DNA of 64,000 bases, from positions 1-64,000 of the forward strand of contig LVWL01000019.1 of assembly GCA_002092835.1 (NCBI GenBank), given 5' to 3'. The notes beneath the pieces were generated by a model. That model was not told where the DNA came from and did not search any database. It worked only from the letters and a program-made list of their open reading frames with translations. Of this stretch, positions 52,958 through 63,669 are shown one piece after another. The translations under genes and the position numbers were made by a program. Source of the stretch: Campylobacter concisus (GTDB lineage: Bacteria; Campylobacterota; Campylobacteria; Campylobacterales; Campylobacteraceae). Position 1 is the first letter of the stretch. Each line of letters opens with the position of its first letter.

Positions 52958-55576
52958 ATGAAAGACAATCTACTTGAATTAACCCAAGATATTGCGTCTG
53001 TTGATATCGAAGAGTCTATAAAAACTAGCTATCTTGACTACTCTATGAGTGTTATCGTCGGACGTGCCTTGCCTGATGCTAGAGACGGCTTAAAACCAGT
53101 CCATAGAAGAATTTTATACGCTATGGACAATCTTGGTGTTGGCAGCAGAAGTGCCTACATGAAGTCAGCTCGTATCGTCGGTGAAGTCATAGGCAAGTAC
53201 CACCCACACGGCGACACAGCAGTTTATGACGCTCTTGTTCGTATGGCGCAGAAATTTTCTATGCGTTATCCAGTCGTTGACGGACAAGGAAACTTTGGCT
53301 CTATTGACGGCGACAGCGCAGCTGCGATGCGTTATACCGAAGCTAGAATGACAATGCTTACTGAAGAGCTTTTAAAAGATATAGACAAAGATACGGTTGA
53401 TTTTGTACCAAACTACGATGATAGAGAGATCGAGCCAGATGTACTTCCAAGCCGTGTGCCAAATTTATTATTAAACGGCTCAAGCGGTATCGCTGTCGGT
53501 ATGGCGACAAATATCCCACCACACAGCCTTGATGAGCTTATAGACGGTCTTTTGCTCCTTCTTGAAAACAAAGAGGCGACACTTGAAGAGGTGATGGAAT
53601 TTATCAAAGGTCCAGACTTCCCAACAGGTGGTATCATCTTTGGTAAAAAGGGCATCATAGAGGCCTACCGCACAGGTCGTGGCAGGGTCAAACTAAGAGC
53701 AAAAACCCACATAGAAAAAAAGCCAAATAAAGATGTGATCGTCATCGACGAGCTACCATATCAAACAAACAAAGCTAGGCTTATCGAGCAGATCGCTGAG
53801 CTTGTAAAAGATAAGCAGATAGAGGGCATCAGCGAGGTTAGAGATGAGTCTGACAAGGACGGTATCCGCGTAGTTATCGAGCTAAAACGCGACGCGATGA
53901 GCGACATCGTGCTAAATAATCTTTTTAAATCAACCACGATGGAGAGCACTTTTGGCGTTATTATGCTTGCTATTAATAACAAAGAGCCAAAGGTATTTAA
54001 TCTTATCGAACTACTTAAGCTATTTTTAAATCACAGAAAAACCGTTATCATTAGAAGAACGATATTTGAGCTTGAAAAAGCGCGCGCAAGAGCCCACATA
54101 TTAGATGGTCTAAAGATCGCACTTGATAACATCGACGAGGTGATCGAGCTTATTAGAAATAGTGCCGATACGTCGGTTGCTAGAGAGGGCTTGATGAGTA
54201 AATTTAACCTCTCAGAGCTTCAAGCAAACGCTATCCTTGATATGCGTCTAAGCAAGCTCACAGGCCTAGAGAGAGAAAAACTAGAGGCCGAGCTAGCTGA
54301 GCTTGTGGCTGAGATCGCAAGACTTGATGAAATTTTAAAGAGCGAGACATTGCTTGAAAATTTGATCAAAGAAGAGCTTCTTGAGATCAAAAATAAATTT
54401 AAAGTGCCAAGAGTGACTGAGATCGTTGATGACTACGATGATATCGACATCGAAGATCTTATACCAAATGAAAATATGGTCGTAACAATAACTCACCGAG
54501 GCTACATCAAGCGTGTGCCAAGCAAGCAGTACGAGAAGCAAAAGCGTGGCGGTAAGGGCAAAGTAGCGGTCACTACATATGATGACGATTTTATAGAGAG
54601 CTTCTTTACTTCAAATACCCATGACACGCTTATGTTTGTGACTGACCGCGGACAGCTATACTGGTTAAAAGTCTATAAGATCCCAGAGGGAAGCCGCACA
54701 GCAAAGGGCAAGGCAGTTGTAAATTTGATCCAGTTGCAGCCTGATGAGAAGATCAAAGCGATCATCCCAACGACTGACTTTGACGAGAGCAAATCTCTAG
54801 CATTCTTTACTAAAAACGGCATCGTAAAACGCACAAATTTAAGCGAATTTAAAAACATCCGCTCAGTTGGTGTAAGAGCGATAAGTCTTGATGAGAACGA
54901 CGAGCTAGTAACTGCGCTCATCGCTCAAACATACGATGATATGCCAGTCACTGACCCAGAAAATGAGCTAAGCGTTGAGACTGAAGTGCTAGAAGTAGAA
55001 GAGCTTCAAAATGAGATCGACGAAGATAATGTAAATGCTGAAGAGGATGCAAACTCAAGCGATGAGACAATGCTATTTGTCGTTACTAAAAAGGGTATGT
55101 GTCTAAAATTTAAGATTAGTAAGGTTCGCCAAATGGGAAGAACTGCACGCGGCGTAACTGGTATCAAATTTAAAGAGCCAGGTGATGAGGTCGTAGGTGC
55201 AGCAGTCATCGAAAGTAACGATCAAGAAATTTTAAGCATATCTCAAAAAGGTATCGGCAAACGCACAACTGCTGATGAGTACCGCTTGACAAATCGCGGC
55301 GGCAAAGGCGTCATCTGCATGAAGCTAACAAGCAGAACAGGCGATCTAGTGGGCGTTGTGATGGTTGATGAAGAGCAAGATCTAATGGCTCTAACATCAA
55401 GCGGCAAGATGATAAGAGTCGATATGCAAAGCATCCGCAAAGCAGGACGTAATACAAGCGGTGTGATCGTCGTAAATGTCGATGGCGATGATGTTGTAAG
55501 TATCGCAAGATGCCCTAAGGCTGAAGATGGTGATGATGAAGAAGCATCAGGCGAAGATATGGGGCTTTTGGAATAA
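52958..55576 (+). CDS. gyrA: DNA gyrase subunit A
   Basis: An 872-aa type II topoisomerase subunit. Catalytic Y126 in AAMRYTEAR; the quinolone region reads [16 protein letters not shown] with T87 and D91, the positions equivalent to C. jejuni T86 and D90, so this allele has the sensitive-type residues. The C-terminal beta-pinwheel contains the GyrA box QKRGGKGK and is split by an acidic insertion at about 675-705 ([11 protein letters not shown]...). Introduces negative supercoils. C. jejuni also has gyrA before flgP. Confidence 0.97.
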   Translation: MKDNLLELTQDIASVDIEESIKTSYLDYSMSVIVGRALPDARDGLKPVHRRILYAMDNLGVGSRSAYMKSARIVGEVIGKYHPHGDTAVYDALVRMAQKFSMRYPVVDGQGNFGSIDGDSAAAMRYTEARMTMLTEELLKDIDKDTVDFVPNYDDREIEPDVLPSRVPNLLLNGSSGIAVGMATNIPPHSLDELIDGLLLLLENKEATLEEVMEFIKGPDFPTGGIIFGKKGIIEAYRTGRGRVKLRAKTHIEKKPNKDVIVIDELPYQTNKARLIEQIAELVKDKQIEGISEVRDESDKDGIRVVIELKRDAMSDIVLNNLFKSTTMESTFGVIMLAINNKEPKVFNLIELLKLFLNHRKTVIIRRTIFELEKARARAHILDGLKIALDNIDEVIELIRNSADTSVAREGLMSKFNLSELQANAILDMRLSKLTGLEREKLEAELAELVAEIARLDEILKSETLLENLIKEELLEIKNKFKVPRVTEIVDDYDDIDIEDLIPNENMVVTITHRGYIKRVPSKQYEKQKRGGKGKVAVTTYDDDFIESFFTSNTHDTLMFVTDRGQLYWLKVYKIPEGSRTAKGKAVVNLIQLQPDEKIKAIIPTTDFDESKSLAFFTKNGIVKRTNLSEFKNIRSVGVRAISLDENDELVTALIAQTYDDMPVTDPENELSVETEVLEVEELQNEIDEDNVNAEEDANSSDETMLFVVTKKGMCLKFKISKVRQMGRTARGVTGIKFKEPGDEVVGAAVIESNDQEILSISQKGIGKRTTADEYRLTNRGGKGVICMKLTSRTGDLVGVVMVDEEQDLMALTSSGKMIRVDMQSIRKAGRNTSGVIVVNVDGDDVVSIARCPKAEDGDDEEASGEDMGLLE

Positions 55577-55619
55577 ATTTTGCTGTTAAATTTTAAATAA
55601 AAGCATAAAAAGGTTGTTT

Positions 55620-56120
55620 ATGAAGATTAAAATTTTATTTTTTGCTGTAATGGCGACACTTTTTAGTGGTTGTACATTTAATGGCTTTATGGGCGAGCCG
55701 ACAAGCACATCAAACCGCAATGTAGTCATCCAAAAGGTCGATAAAGACGATCTTAGAGAGGTGATGAAAAAAGAGAAGATGATATATGATAGCGCTCCAA
55801 GAGAGACTACTTTTAGAGCCACAGGCGAGGGCATAGCTCCGCTAAATTCGCTCTCGTACGCTCAGTCAGTCACTCTTGCAAAAAGAGCAGCAATGGCTGA
55901 TGCTTATTCTCAGCTTGCTGGCAAGCTTTATGGCGTAAAGATCAACGCTGAAGACACAGTAAGAGACGCTATGCTAAACGACTCATCTATCACTTCAAAG
56001 GTTCAAGGTCTTGTTAAAAACGCAAGGATCGTGAATGAAAATTTCAAAGACGGGCTTTATAAGGTAAATATGGAGCTTAAGATAGACGAAGATAAGTGGC
56101 GAGAAGTCTTTTCTTACTAA
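55620..56120 (+). CDS. flgP: Flagellar outer-membrane lipoprotein FlgP
   Basis: 166 aa. ATG 55620 has AAAAGG 6 bases upstream and is preferred to TTG 55614. A lipobox (LFSGC) ends the signal peptide. The remainder (LAKRAAMADAYSQLAGKLYG...DGLYKVNMELKIDEDKW) is an LPP20/FlgP domain. In C. jejuni FlgP forms the large basal disk around the flagellar motor that raises torque. Followed by flgQ and flgR as in C. jejuni. Confidence 0.9.
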   Translation: MKIKILFFAVMATLFSGCTFNGFMGEPTSTSNRNVVIQKVDKDDLREVMKKEKMIYDSAPRETTFRATGEGIAPLNSLSYAQSVTLAKRAAMADAYSQLAGKLYGVKINAEDTVRDAMLNDSSITSKVQGLVKNARIVNENFKDGLYKVNMELKIDEDKWREVFSY

Positions 56121-56488
56121 CGATACTTTTAAATTTTGCCTTTTGCTTGGAAGAATTTATCTTCTGGGCGAAGGTCGATACAAAAAACCAAATAGTTGCC
56201 TTTGAAGAAATTTCATTTTCAATGGCGATGACTCTAACACCAAATCCAAAACCAAAATTTCTTTGTCAAATAGACGCTTTTAAAGATGAAAACACCACAA
56301 CTCTTGGCTTTTTAAATTTACACAAAGATGAAATTTTTGACTGCTTTGCCTTAAAAAAAGTGATGATAAAAAATGAGCTTAATGTCAAAAATGCACAGGT
56401 CACAAACGCTTCAAATTTGAAAATTTTGCCAGTTAGATTTATGGTGGAATTTAAGCCAAAATCCGCTATCATCGGCACACTTCAATAA
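56096..56488 (+). CDS. flgQ: Flagellar protein FlgQ
   Basis: 130 aa with a signal peptide (LFLLTILLNFAFCLEEF). GTG 56096 overlaps flgP by 25 bp. Little sequence signature; identification rests on the order gyrA-flgP-flgQ-flgR and on size. In C. jejuni FlgQ stabilises FlgP and is needed for motility. Predicted periplasmic or outer-membrane associated. Confidence 0.75.
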   Translation: MARSLFLLTILLNFAFCLEEFIFWAKVDTKNQIVAFEEISFSMAMTLTPNPKPKFLCQIDAFKDENTTTLGFLNLHKDEIFDCFALKKVMIKNELNVKNAQVTNASNLKILPVRFMVEFKPKSAIIGTLQ

Positions 56489-56499
56489 AAAGAGATCAA

Positions 56500-57654
56500 A
56501 TGAATATCGTCATAGTAGAAGATGACATCAATATGCGAAAGTCGCTTGAGATCGCACTTGGCGAGTATGAAGAGCTAAATATAAAAAGCTATAAGAGCGC
56601 AGTTGAAGCCCTAAAAAAGCTAAGCGACGACACTGATCTAATCATCACCGATATAAACATGCCAAAGATGGATGGACTTGAGTTCATTAAAGAGTTAAAC
56701 GGCAAATTTGACGTCATTATAATGACAGGAAACGCGACACTTAACAAGGCGATAGAGAGCGTTAGGCTCGGCGTAAAGGACTTTTTAACCAAGCCGTTTG
56801 ACGTCTCAACGCTTTACGAGGCGATAAAAAGGGTCGAGCTTCTTAAGCAAAAAACTCCAAAAACCATAAAAAAAGTTGAAACCAAAAACGAAAACAATGG
56901 CTTTTTAGCCACTTCAAAAGCTCTTGAAGCGACACTAAATATCGCGCTAAAAGCTGCAAGGACTGATGCTTCAATAATGCTTAGTGGTGAAAGTGGCGTT
57001 GGTAAGGAGGTCTTTGCTAAATTTATCCATGCAAACTCGCCTAGAAAAGATGCAGCATTTGTTGCTTTAAATATGGCAGCGATCCCTGAAAATTTGATAG
57101 AAAGTGAGCTTTTTGGCTTTGAAAAAGGCGCATTTACTGACGCTGCGACTACCAAAAAAGGGCAGTTTGAACTGGCAAATGGCGGAACGCTATTTTTAGA
57201 TGAGATCGGCGAGATGCCTATAAATTTACAGCCAAAATTACTTCGTGCCTTACAGGAGCGCGAGATAACAAGGCTTGGTGCCACAAAGAGCGAAAAGATA
57301 GATGTTCGCATCATCTGTGCTACAAACGCAAATTTAGAGCTTGCTATGAAAGAGGGCAGGTTTAGAGAGGATCTTTTCTACCGCCTAAATACGATCCCGC
57401 TTTTCATCCCGCCACTTCGCGAGCGAAAGGATGAAATTTTGCCTATCGCGCAGGATGCTTTAGAAAAATGTTGCAAAGAGTATGGCTTTGAGGCTAAAAA
57501 TTTCTCAAAAGCGGCAAAAGAGGAGCTTTTGAGCTATGACTATCCAGGCAACATAAGAGAGCTCATCTCAGTCGTGCAGCGTGCAGCGATACTAAGCGAG
57601 GGTGATGAAATTTTGCCAAAAGATCTATTTTTACAAGCCAGAAGCAAAAAATAG
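56500..57654 (+). CDS. flgR: NtrC-family sigma-54 activator FlgR, no HTH domain
   Basis: 384 aa. Receiver with D8/D9 and phospho-acceptor D51 (TDINMPKMDG), then the AAA+ sigma-54 domain: Walker A GESGVGKE, loop 1 GAFTDA where most activators have GAFTGA, Walker B GGTLFLDEIGEMP, arginine finger region FREDLFYRLN. The protein ends right after the AAA+ lid (PKDLFLQARSKK), so the usual Fis-type DNA-binding domain is missing, as in H. pylori FlgR. Turns on rod/hook genes with RpoN after phosphorylation by FlgS; flgL in this window has a matching promoter. Confidence 0.93.
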   Translation: MNIVIVEDDINMRKSLEIALGEYEELNIKSYKSAVEALKKLSDDTDLIITDINMPKMDGLEFIKELNGKFDVIIMTGNATLNKAIESVRLGVKDFLTKPFDVSTLYEAIKRVELLKQKTPKTIKKVETKNENNGFLATSKALEATLNIALKAARTDASIMLSGESGVGKEVFAKFIHANSPRKDAAFVALNMAAIPENLIESELFGFEKGAFTDAATTKKGQFELANGGTLFLDEIGEMPINLQPKLLRALQEREITRLGATKSEKIDVRIICATNANLELAMKEGRFREDLFYRLNTIPLFIPPLRERKDEILPIAQDALEKCCKEYGFEAKNFSKAAKEELLSYDYPGNIRELISVVQRAAILSEGDEILPKDLFLQARSKK

Positions 57655-57703
57655 CCATAAATTTAAGTAAAATTACGAAAATTAAAAAAGATAAGGAGAG
57701 CAG

Positions 57704-58729
57704 ATGAGAAAATTTAACGTAGCAGTCGTTGGCGCTACTGGAGCGGTCGGCGAAGAGCTTTTTAGAGTTATGGAAGAGGTTGATTTCCCAGTTGGAGAGC
57801 TTTTGCCGCTTGCTAGTGCAAAAAGTGCTGGTAGTGAGATCGAATTTAATGGCAAATATTACAAGGTAAAAGAGCTAACCGAAAAGGTTTTTAGCGAGCA
57901 CGAGATCGATATCGCATTTTTTAGTGCAGGCGGCTCAGTTTCAGAGAAATTTGCCAAATTTGCAGCTGACAGCGGCGCGGTAGTCATCGATAATACCAGC
58001 CATTTTAGGATGGATAAAGATATCCCGCTAGTCGTGCCTGAGTGCAACCCAAGTGACATCGCCATGTGGAAAAACCGCGGCATCATAGCTAATCCAAACT
58101 GCTCAACTATCCAAATGGTGCAAATTTTAAAGCCACTAAATGACGCTTTTAGCATCAATAGAGTCGATGTCTCTACATACCAAGCAGCAAGCGGTGCTGG
58201 CAAAGAGGGCATGGAAGAGCTTGTCGTTCAGATGCAAAAATTCTTTGAGTTTAAGCTTGATGAGTGCGAGCCAAAGGTATTTGCGCACCGCCTAGCACTA
58301 AATGTTATCCCACACATCGATGTTTTTTTGGACAATGACTACACAAAAGAAGAGATGAAAATGGTCAATGAAACGCAAAAAATTCTTCACAAAGATATAG
58401 AAGTTAGCGCTACCTGTGTGCGTGTGCCAGTGCTTAGAAGCCACTCTGAGGCGATCACCATCCATTTTGACAAAGACGTGAGCGCAGATGCGGCAAGAGA
58501 GATATTAAACAAAGCGCCAAGCATCGTCGTAGTCGATAATCCAGCGCAAAAAGAGTATCCGATGCCTATCATTTCAAGTGATACAAATGAGACTTATGTC
58601 GGCAGGATCAGAGTTGATAATTACAGACCTAATGTGCTTCATCTTTGGTGTAGTGCCGATCAGATCCGCGTAGGGGCTGCGACAAATGCCGTCAGGATCG
58701 CGCAAAAGTGGATTGCGATGCAAGAGTAA
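57704..58729 (+). CDS. asd: Aspartate-semialdehyde dehydrogenase
   Basis: 341 aa. NADP loop VVGATGAVGEELF, catalytic C133 in NPNCSTIQM, and the substrate-binding RVPVLRSHSEAI segment. It makes aspartate semialdehyde for lysine/diaminopimelate, threonine and methionine. GGAG precedes ATG 57704. Follows flgR as in C. jejuni. Confidence 0.95.
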   Translation: MRKFNVAVVGATGAVGEELFRVMEEVDFPVGELLPLASAKSAGSEIEFNGKYYKVKELTEKVFSEHEIDIAFFSAGGSVSEKFAKFAADSGAVVIDNTSHFRMDKDIPLVVPECNPSDIAMWKNRGIIANPNCSTIQMVQILKPLNDAFSINRVDVSTYQAASGAGKEGMEELVVQMQKFFEFKLDECEPKVFAHRLALNVIPHIDVFLDNDYTKEEMKMVNETQKILHKDIEVSATCVRVPVLRSHSEAITIHFDKDVSADAAREILNKAPSIVVVDNPAQKEYPMPIISSDTNETYVGRIRVDNYRPNVLHLWCSADQIRVGAATNAVRIAQKWIAMQE

Positions 58730-58745
58730 ATAAAAAGGATTTTTA

Positions 58746-59252
58746 TTGCGTAAGATATTTGAAAAAATTTTGCTTGCTAGCAACAGCTTTACACTTTTTC
58801 CAGTAGTTTTTGGACTTTTAGGTGCGATCGTGCTTTTTATCATCGCAAGCTATGACGTCGGCAAAGTACTTTTAGAGGTTTATAAATATTTCTTTGCTGC
58901 AGATTTTCACGTTGAAAATTTCCACTCAGAAGTCGTTGGCGAGATTGTTGGAGCGATCGATCTATACTTGATGGCGCTTGTTCTTTATATATTTAGCTTC
59001 GGAATTTACGAGCTTTTCATCTCAGAGATCACACAGCTAAAACAGTCAAAGCAGAGCAAGGTACTTGAAGTGCATTCACTTGATGAGCTAAAAGACAAGC
59101 TTGGCAAAGTGATCGTCATGGTCTTAATCGTAAATTTCTTCCAAAGGGTGCTTCACGCAAACTTCACAACTCCGCTTGAGATGGCCTATCTTGCGGCTTC
59201 TATCCTTGCACTTTGCCTTGGACTTTACTTCCTTCACAAGGGAGATCACTAA
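58746..59252 (+). CDS. UPF0114 (YqhA) family membrane protein
   Basis: 168 aa with four membrane helices. The LYLMALVLYIFSFGIYELFISEI segment is characteristic of UPF0114/YqhA. Function unknown. TTG start at 58746 follows AAAAAGGA; 16 bp after asd, so co-transcribed. A hairpin terminator follows. Confidence 0.85.
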   Translation: MRKIFEKILLASNSFTLFPVVFGLLGAIVLFIIASYDVGKVLLEVYKYFFAADFHVENFHSEVVGEIVGAIDLYLMALVLYIFSFGIYELFISEITQLKQSKQSKVLEVHSLDELKDKLGKVIVMVLIVNFFQRVLHANFTTPLEMAYLAASILALCLGLYFLHKGDH

Positions 59253-59255
59253 AAT

Positions 59256-59277
59256 TTTAAGCGTTTTTACGCTTAAA
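59256..59277 (+). terminator. Terminator hairpin after the UPF0114 gene
   Basis: TTTAAGCGT and ACGCTTAAA form a perfect 9-bp stem with a TTTT loop, 4 bases after the stop, followed by TTTTC. Confidence 0.7.
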
Positions 59278-59344
59278 TTTTCTCCTACATCTTTTCTTTA
59301 GCTATTTTTAGGTAATATCCCTTTAAAAATTTAAAGGAAATTTA

Positions 59345-60367
59345 ATGATTTTCATAGACGCCTGCCTTAAAAAACCTACCCCTTATACGCCTGTTTGGAT
59401 GATGCGCCAAGCTGGTAGATATCTACCAGAGTATATGCGAGTACGCGCGCAAGCAGGGGATTTTTTGTCACTTTGTAAAGACTACAAAAAGGCTAGCGAA
59501 GTCACGCTTCAACCAGTTGAAATTCTAGGCGTTGATGCGGCGATTTTATTTAGCGACATTCTCGTTGTGCCTCTTGAAATGGGCATGGATCTACGCTTTG
59601 AAAAGGGCGAGGGGCCAGTTTTTACAAAGCCTTTGCGTGATAAGGCCGCACTTGATACACTTAGTATCGAAAAATCGACTAAAAATTTAGCATACGTCTA
59701 TGACACGATCAAGCTTACAAGAGAAAATTTAGCCAAAGATAAGGCGCTCATTGGCTTTTGTGGCGCACCTTGGACGATAGCTACATATATGATAGAAGGT
59801 GGTGGCAGTAAAACTTATGCGGTCTGCAAAAAAATGCTCTATCAAAATCCAGAATTTTTACATCAAATCTTAGAAAAAGTGACGCAAGCGCTCATCCTTT
59901 ATGTCAAAGAGCAGATAAAAGCTGGTGTAGATGCAGTGCAAATTTTTGATAGCTGGGCGGCTGCGCTTGAAGAGCAGGCTTATTTTGAGTTTGGATTTAA
60001 CTACATTAATAAAATAGTTGATAGTGTTAAGGCTGAATTTCCAGAAATTCCAGTCATTGTTTTTCCAAAAGGAATAAGTGGCTATCTGGATAAAATTTCA
60101 GGTAAATTTGATGTTTTTGGCGTTGACTGGAGTACACCGATCGAGCTAGCCAAAGCAAAACTTAGCCCAAGATACGTCCTTCAAGGCAACATGGAGCCAA
60201 CAAGGCTTTATAGCAAAAAGGCGATAGATGAAGGCATTGAGAAAATTTTAAGCACGATGAAGGGCGCACCGCACATTTTTAACCTTGGTCATGGAATTTT
60301 GCCTGATGTGCCAGTTGAGAATGCAAAATATTTTATAAAACAGGTGCAGACAAAAAGTGCAAGGTAA
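59345..60367 (+). CDS. hemE: Uroporphyrinogen decarboxylase
   Basis: 340 aa. N-terminal [16 protein letters not shown] holds the conserved arginines; the [23 protein letters not shown] motif and the C-terminal [18 protein letters not shown] are standard. Converts uroporphyrinogen III to coproporphyrinogen III. The next gene starts 11 bases before its stop. Confidence 0.96.
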   Translation: MIFIDACLKKPTPYTPVWMMRQAGRYLPEYMRVRAQAGDFLSLCKDYKKASEVTLQPVEILGVDAAILFSDILVVPLEMGMDLRFEKGEGPVFTKPLRDKAALDTLSIEKSTKNLAYVYDTIKLTRENLAKDKALIGFCGAPWTIATYMIEGGGSKTYAVCKKMLYQNPEFLHQILEKVTQALILYVKEQIKAGVDAVQIFDSWAAALEEQAYFEFGFNYINKIVDSVKAEFPEIPVIVFPKGISGYLDKISGKFDVFGVDWSTPIELAKAKLSPRYVLQGNMEPTRLYSKKAIDEGIEKILSTMKGAPHIFNLGHGILPDVPVENAKYFIKQVQTKSAR

Positions 60368-61280
60368 TAAGCCTTGCATTGTCTTTGGTCCGATAAATTC
60401 ACGCCGTTTTGGCATGAGTCTTGGCATAGATCTAAGCCCTAAGCAAAAATCGTGCAATTTTGACTGTGTTTATTGTGAGCTAAGTGGCGCTAAAGTAGTC
60501 AATGCGATAGAAAATCCGCCAAGTGTTAGTGAAATCATAAGCGATTTAAAAGAAGCTTTAAAAACTCATCAAAACATCGACGTCATCACACTTACAGCAA
60601 ATGGTGAACCAACTCTTTACCCGTACTTAAAAGAGCTGATAGCAAAAGTAAATGAGCTAAAAGGTAGCGCAAAAACACTTATTTTGAGTAATGGCTCAGG
60701 CGTGCGTGATCCAAAAATTTGTGAAGCGCTAAATGGGCTTGATATAGTGAAATTTAGCCTGGATAGCGCGGTGCAAAGTACTTTTAAAAAGATAGACCGC
60801 AACAAAAGCGGCATAGAAGTAAATAAACTTATAAAAGCAATGGCTAAATTTCGTAAGGAATTTAAGGGCGAGCTTGTGCTTGAAATTTTAGTCGTAGCTG
60901 GTTTTAATGATAAAAAAAGTGAGTTTGAAGCACTTAATGTGGCGATAAATGAGATAGCTCCACACCGAGTAGATATTGGCACGGTAGATCGCCCACCAGC
61001 CTATAATGTAAAAGGCGTAGACACTAAAAGGTTAGAGGAGCTAGCCGAGCAGATAAGTGGCGTGCCAGTTAATATCGTCAAAACTCACAAGATAGAGCAA
61101 AAATATAACTTTAGTGAGGAAGAAATTTTAGAAATGCTAAGGCGTCGTCCGCAAACTATCGCAAATGTTGAAGAAAATTTCTCAGAACACTCAAAGCAAA
61201 TTTTAAACAAGCTCTTGCAACAAGATATGGTTTATCTAGCCGATGTTGCTGGAGTAAAATTTTACAAACTAAGAGTATAA
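60357..61280 (+). CDS. Radical SAM protein
   Basis: 307 aa. The 4Fe-4S motif is C-x3-C-x2-C in [11 protein letters not shown] (about residues 33-40), preceded by [17 protein letters not shown]; later [12 protein letters not shown] marks the SAM-binding strand. A C-terminal winged-helix-like region ([21 protein letters not shown]) is unusual for small radical SAM proteins. Resembles the family annotated near hemE in C. jejuni; substrate unknown. GTG start overlaps hemE. Confidence 0.83.
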   Translation: MQGNKPCIVFGPINSRRFGMSLGIDLSPKQKSCNFDCVYCELSGAKVVNAIENPPSVSEIISDLKEALKTHQNIDVITLTANGEPTLYPYLKELIAKVNELKGSAKTLILSNGSGVRDPKICEALNGLDIVKFSLDSAVQSTFKKIDRNKSGIEVNKLIKAMAKFRKEFKGELVLEILVVAGFNDKKSEFEALNVAINEIAPHRVDIGTVDRPPAYNVKGVDTKRLEELAEQISGVPVNIVKTHKIEQKYNFSEEEILEMLRRRPQTIANVEENFSEHSKQILNKLLQQDMVYLADVAGVKFYKLRV

Positions 61281-62105
61281 ATGAAAAGAATCCTTACAAT
61301 ACAAGATATCTCGTGCGTTGGCAAATGTTCCCTTACCGTCGCACTTCCCATAATCAGCGCTCAAGGCATTGAAGCATGTATATTGCCTACTGCGTTACTT
61401 TCGACTCATACTGGCTTTAAAAATTTCACATTTCGTGATCTGACTAATGAATTTGACGAGATAACACAAGTATGGCACAAAGAAAATATCGCATTTGATG
61501 GAATTTATACCGGATTTTTAGGCAGCTTTAGCCAGCTTGAGCTGATAGAGAAAATTTTTAATGAGTTTAATGACTCTGCTCCACTAATACTTGTAGATCC
61601 TTGCATGGGCGACAATGGCAAGCTCTATCACGGATTTGATGAAAAATTTGTTATGAAAATGCGTGAGCTTTGCACAAAGGCTCACGTCATCACGCCAAAC
61701 ATAACTGAAGCAAGCTTTATGTGCGGGATGCCGTTTTTAGGCAGTGACTATACGCAAGATTATATTTTAGAGTTGCTTGAAGGTTTGGCTAGCTTTGGAG
61801 CTAGGAAGATCGTGTTAAAGGGCATTAGATACAAGCAAAATGAATGCGGTATCATAGCTTATGACGCAAAGACAAAAGAGAAAGTAGAGTATTTTCATGA
61901 ATTTTTACCATTTCATACAAGTGGGACTGGAGATATATTTGCCTCTGTGCTTTTTGGCTCGCTAGTAAATGGCGAAACGATAGAAACTGCTATAAAAAAG
62001 GCGGCAAATTTTGTGCTTAGTAGCATTAAAATCACACTAAAAGATAAGAGCCGCACATGGTATGGTGTGCAGTTTGAAAAGATGCTTGGCACTCTTGCAA
62101 AATAG
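61281..62105 (+). CDS. pdxY: Pyridoxamine/pyridoxal kinase
   Basis: 274 aa ribokinase-fold enzyme. N-terminal ILTIQDISCVGKCSLTVALP, the TPNITEASFMCG and FHTSGTGDIFASVLFGSL motifs (GTGD anion hole) fit PdxY/PdxK. Phosphorylates B6 vitamers. Starts at the base after the radical SAM stop. Confidence 0.85.
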   Translation: MKRILTIQDISCVGKCSLTVALPIISAQGIEACILPTALLSTHTGFKNFTFRDLTNEFDEITQVWHKENIAFDGIYTGFLGSFSQLELIEKIFNEFNDSAPLILVDPCMGDNGKLYHGFDEKFVMKMRELCTKAHVITPNITEASFMCGMPFLGSDYTQDYILELLEGLASFGARKIVLKGIRYKQNECGIIAYDAKTKEKVEYFHEFLPFHTSGTGDIFASVLFGSLVNGETIETAIKKAANFVLSSIKITLKDKSRTWYGVQFEKMLGTLAK

Positions 62106-62114
62106 GCGGACAAA

Positions 62115-62474
62115 CTACTTATTTAAAATTTTTAATAACACAACGATATGGCAAAGATTTATATCTTTGCTAGCTGTTAGAAGTGCTATATCGCCATGCT
62201 CTTTTTCTAGTTTTTTTAGCATTTTAAAGCAAGATTGCGCTTTTTCATTATCAAGCTCGAGCTCAAATTTCTCACAAAACTCATCAAATCTAGCTTCTCT
62301 ATCTTCATGAAACCACTCTCTTAAAGCAGTGCTTGGTGTGATATCTTTTAACCAAATGAAATTTGAAAATATCTCTTTTCTTATGCCTCTTGGATAGAGT
62401 CTATCAACAAAAACCGCCTTCATATCCAAACTATCATCTTTGATAAAATCATAAATTCTATAAGCTTTAAACAT
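62115..62474 (-). CDS. DUF488 family protein
   Basis: 119 aa. VFVDRLYPRGIRKE, WLKDITPSTALREWFHED and a late IALLTASKD are the DUF488 hallmarks. Function unknown; the family is widespread. Convergent with pdxY, own start at ATG 62474. Confidence 0.85.
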   Translation of the reverse strand: MFKAYRIYDFIKDDSLDMKAVFVDRLYPRGIRKEIFSNFIWLKDITPSTALREWFHEDREARFDEFCEKFELELDNEKAQSCFKMLKKLEKEHGDIALLTASKDINLCHIVVLLKILNK

Positions 62475-62658
62475 GTTGTGATTGTAATCCTATAATGTTT
62501 ATAAATAAAAAAATATTCTTAGCTATCTTATATTTTTTATACTTGTTTAAATTTTAAGGTTTGTAAAATCAAAGCTAAAATTTTTGATTGTGGCGATAAG
62601 AATTAAACTAGGGCTAGAAATGGTCCTAAAAATAAATTTAAATTAAAGCTCGTTTTGA

Positions 62659-62664
62659 TAAAAT
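62659..62664 (+). promoter_or_regulatory. -10-like TAAAAT of prs
   Basis: TAAAAT in TTGATAAAATCCC, 34 bases before the prs ATG, with AAAGGG between. The rest of the 223-bp gap upstream is AT-rich and shows no gene. Confidence 0.4.
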
Positions 62665-62697
62665 CCCAACATAAAAATCACTAAAAGGGTTATCATT

Positions 62698-63623
62698 ATG
62701 AGAGGCTATAAATTTTCTCAGGAACGGCTAATATTGAGCTTTCAAAGAAAATTTCGCAATATCTTTCACTTCCTCTTAGCGAGGCAAGTATAAAAAGATT
62801 TAGCGATGGAGAGATCAGCGTGCAAATCGGCGAGAGCGTGCGCGGAAAAGATGTTTTTGTCATTCAGCCAACATGTGCACCGACAAATACAAATTTAATG
62901 GAGCTACTTATTTTAACTGATGCTTTAAGACGTAGCAGTGCAAGCTCTATAACAGCGATTGTGCCGTATTTTGGCTACGCTAGACAAGATAGAAAAGCAG
63001 CTCCTAGAGTGCCGATCACTGCAAAGCTAGTGGCAAACATGATGCAAACAGCAGGTATCGATAGAGTCGTCACTATGGATCTTCACGCAGGACAAATTCA
63101 AGGATTTTTTGATATCCCGGTTGATAACCTTTATGGAAGCATCATTTTTAATGACTACGTAAGAGCTAAAAATCTACCAAATCCAATCGTTGCAAGCCCT
63201 GATGTAGGCGGCGTGGCTCGTGCTAGAGCCTTGGCTAAAAATCTAAATCTTGACATGGTTATTGTTGATAAACGCCGCGAAAAAGCAAACGAGAGCGAAG
63301 TGATGAATATAATTGGCGACGTAAATGGCAAAGATGTGATTTTGGTTGATGATATGATAGATACAGCTGGCACGATCGTAAAAGCAGCTGAAATTTTTAA
63401 AGAGCGTGGCGCAACTAGCGTTATGGCGTTTTGTACGCACCCAGTCCTTAGTGGGCCAGCTTACGATAGGCTAAGACTAGGCTTTTTAGATGAGCTAGTG
63501 GTAACAGATACGATACCTTTAGCAGAGGAGCTACCTTGTATAAAAGTGCTAAGTGCGGCTTCTTTATTTGGTGAAGTGATACGCCGTGTATATCACAATG
63601 AAAGCGTAAATAGCTTATTTTAA
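62698..63623 (+). CDS. prs: Ribose-phosphate pyrophosphokinase, one frameshift
   Basis: ATG at 62698; adding one A near 62713 ([18 protein letters not shown]) restores a 308-aa enzyme of normal length. Contains the [17 protein letters not shown] loop, catalytic [17 protein letters not shown], and the PRPP-binding [14 protein letters not shown]. Makes PRPP for nucleotide, His and Trp synthesis, hence essential; the lesion is therefore probably a sequencing deletion. Confidence 0.93.
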
Positions 63624-63669
63624 TTAATCTTGCTTTTGTTTTGAGTGTTTCAGGCAAAAGCCAAATCTT

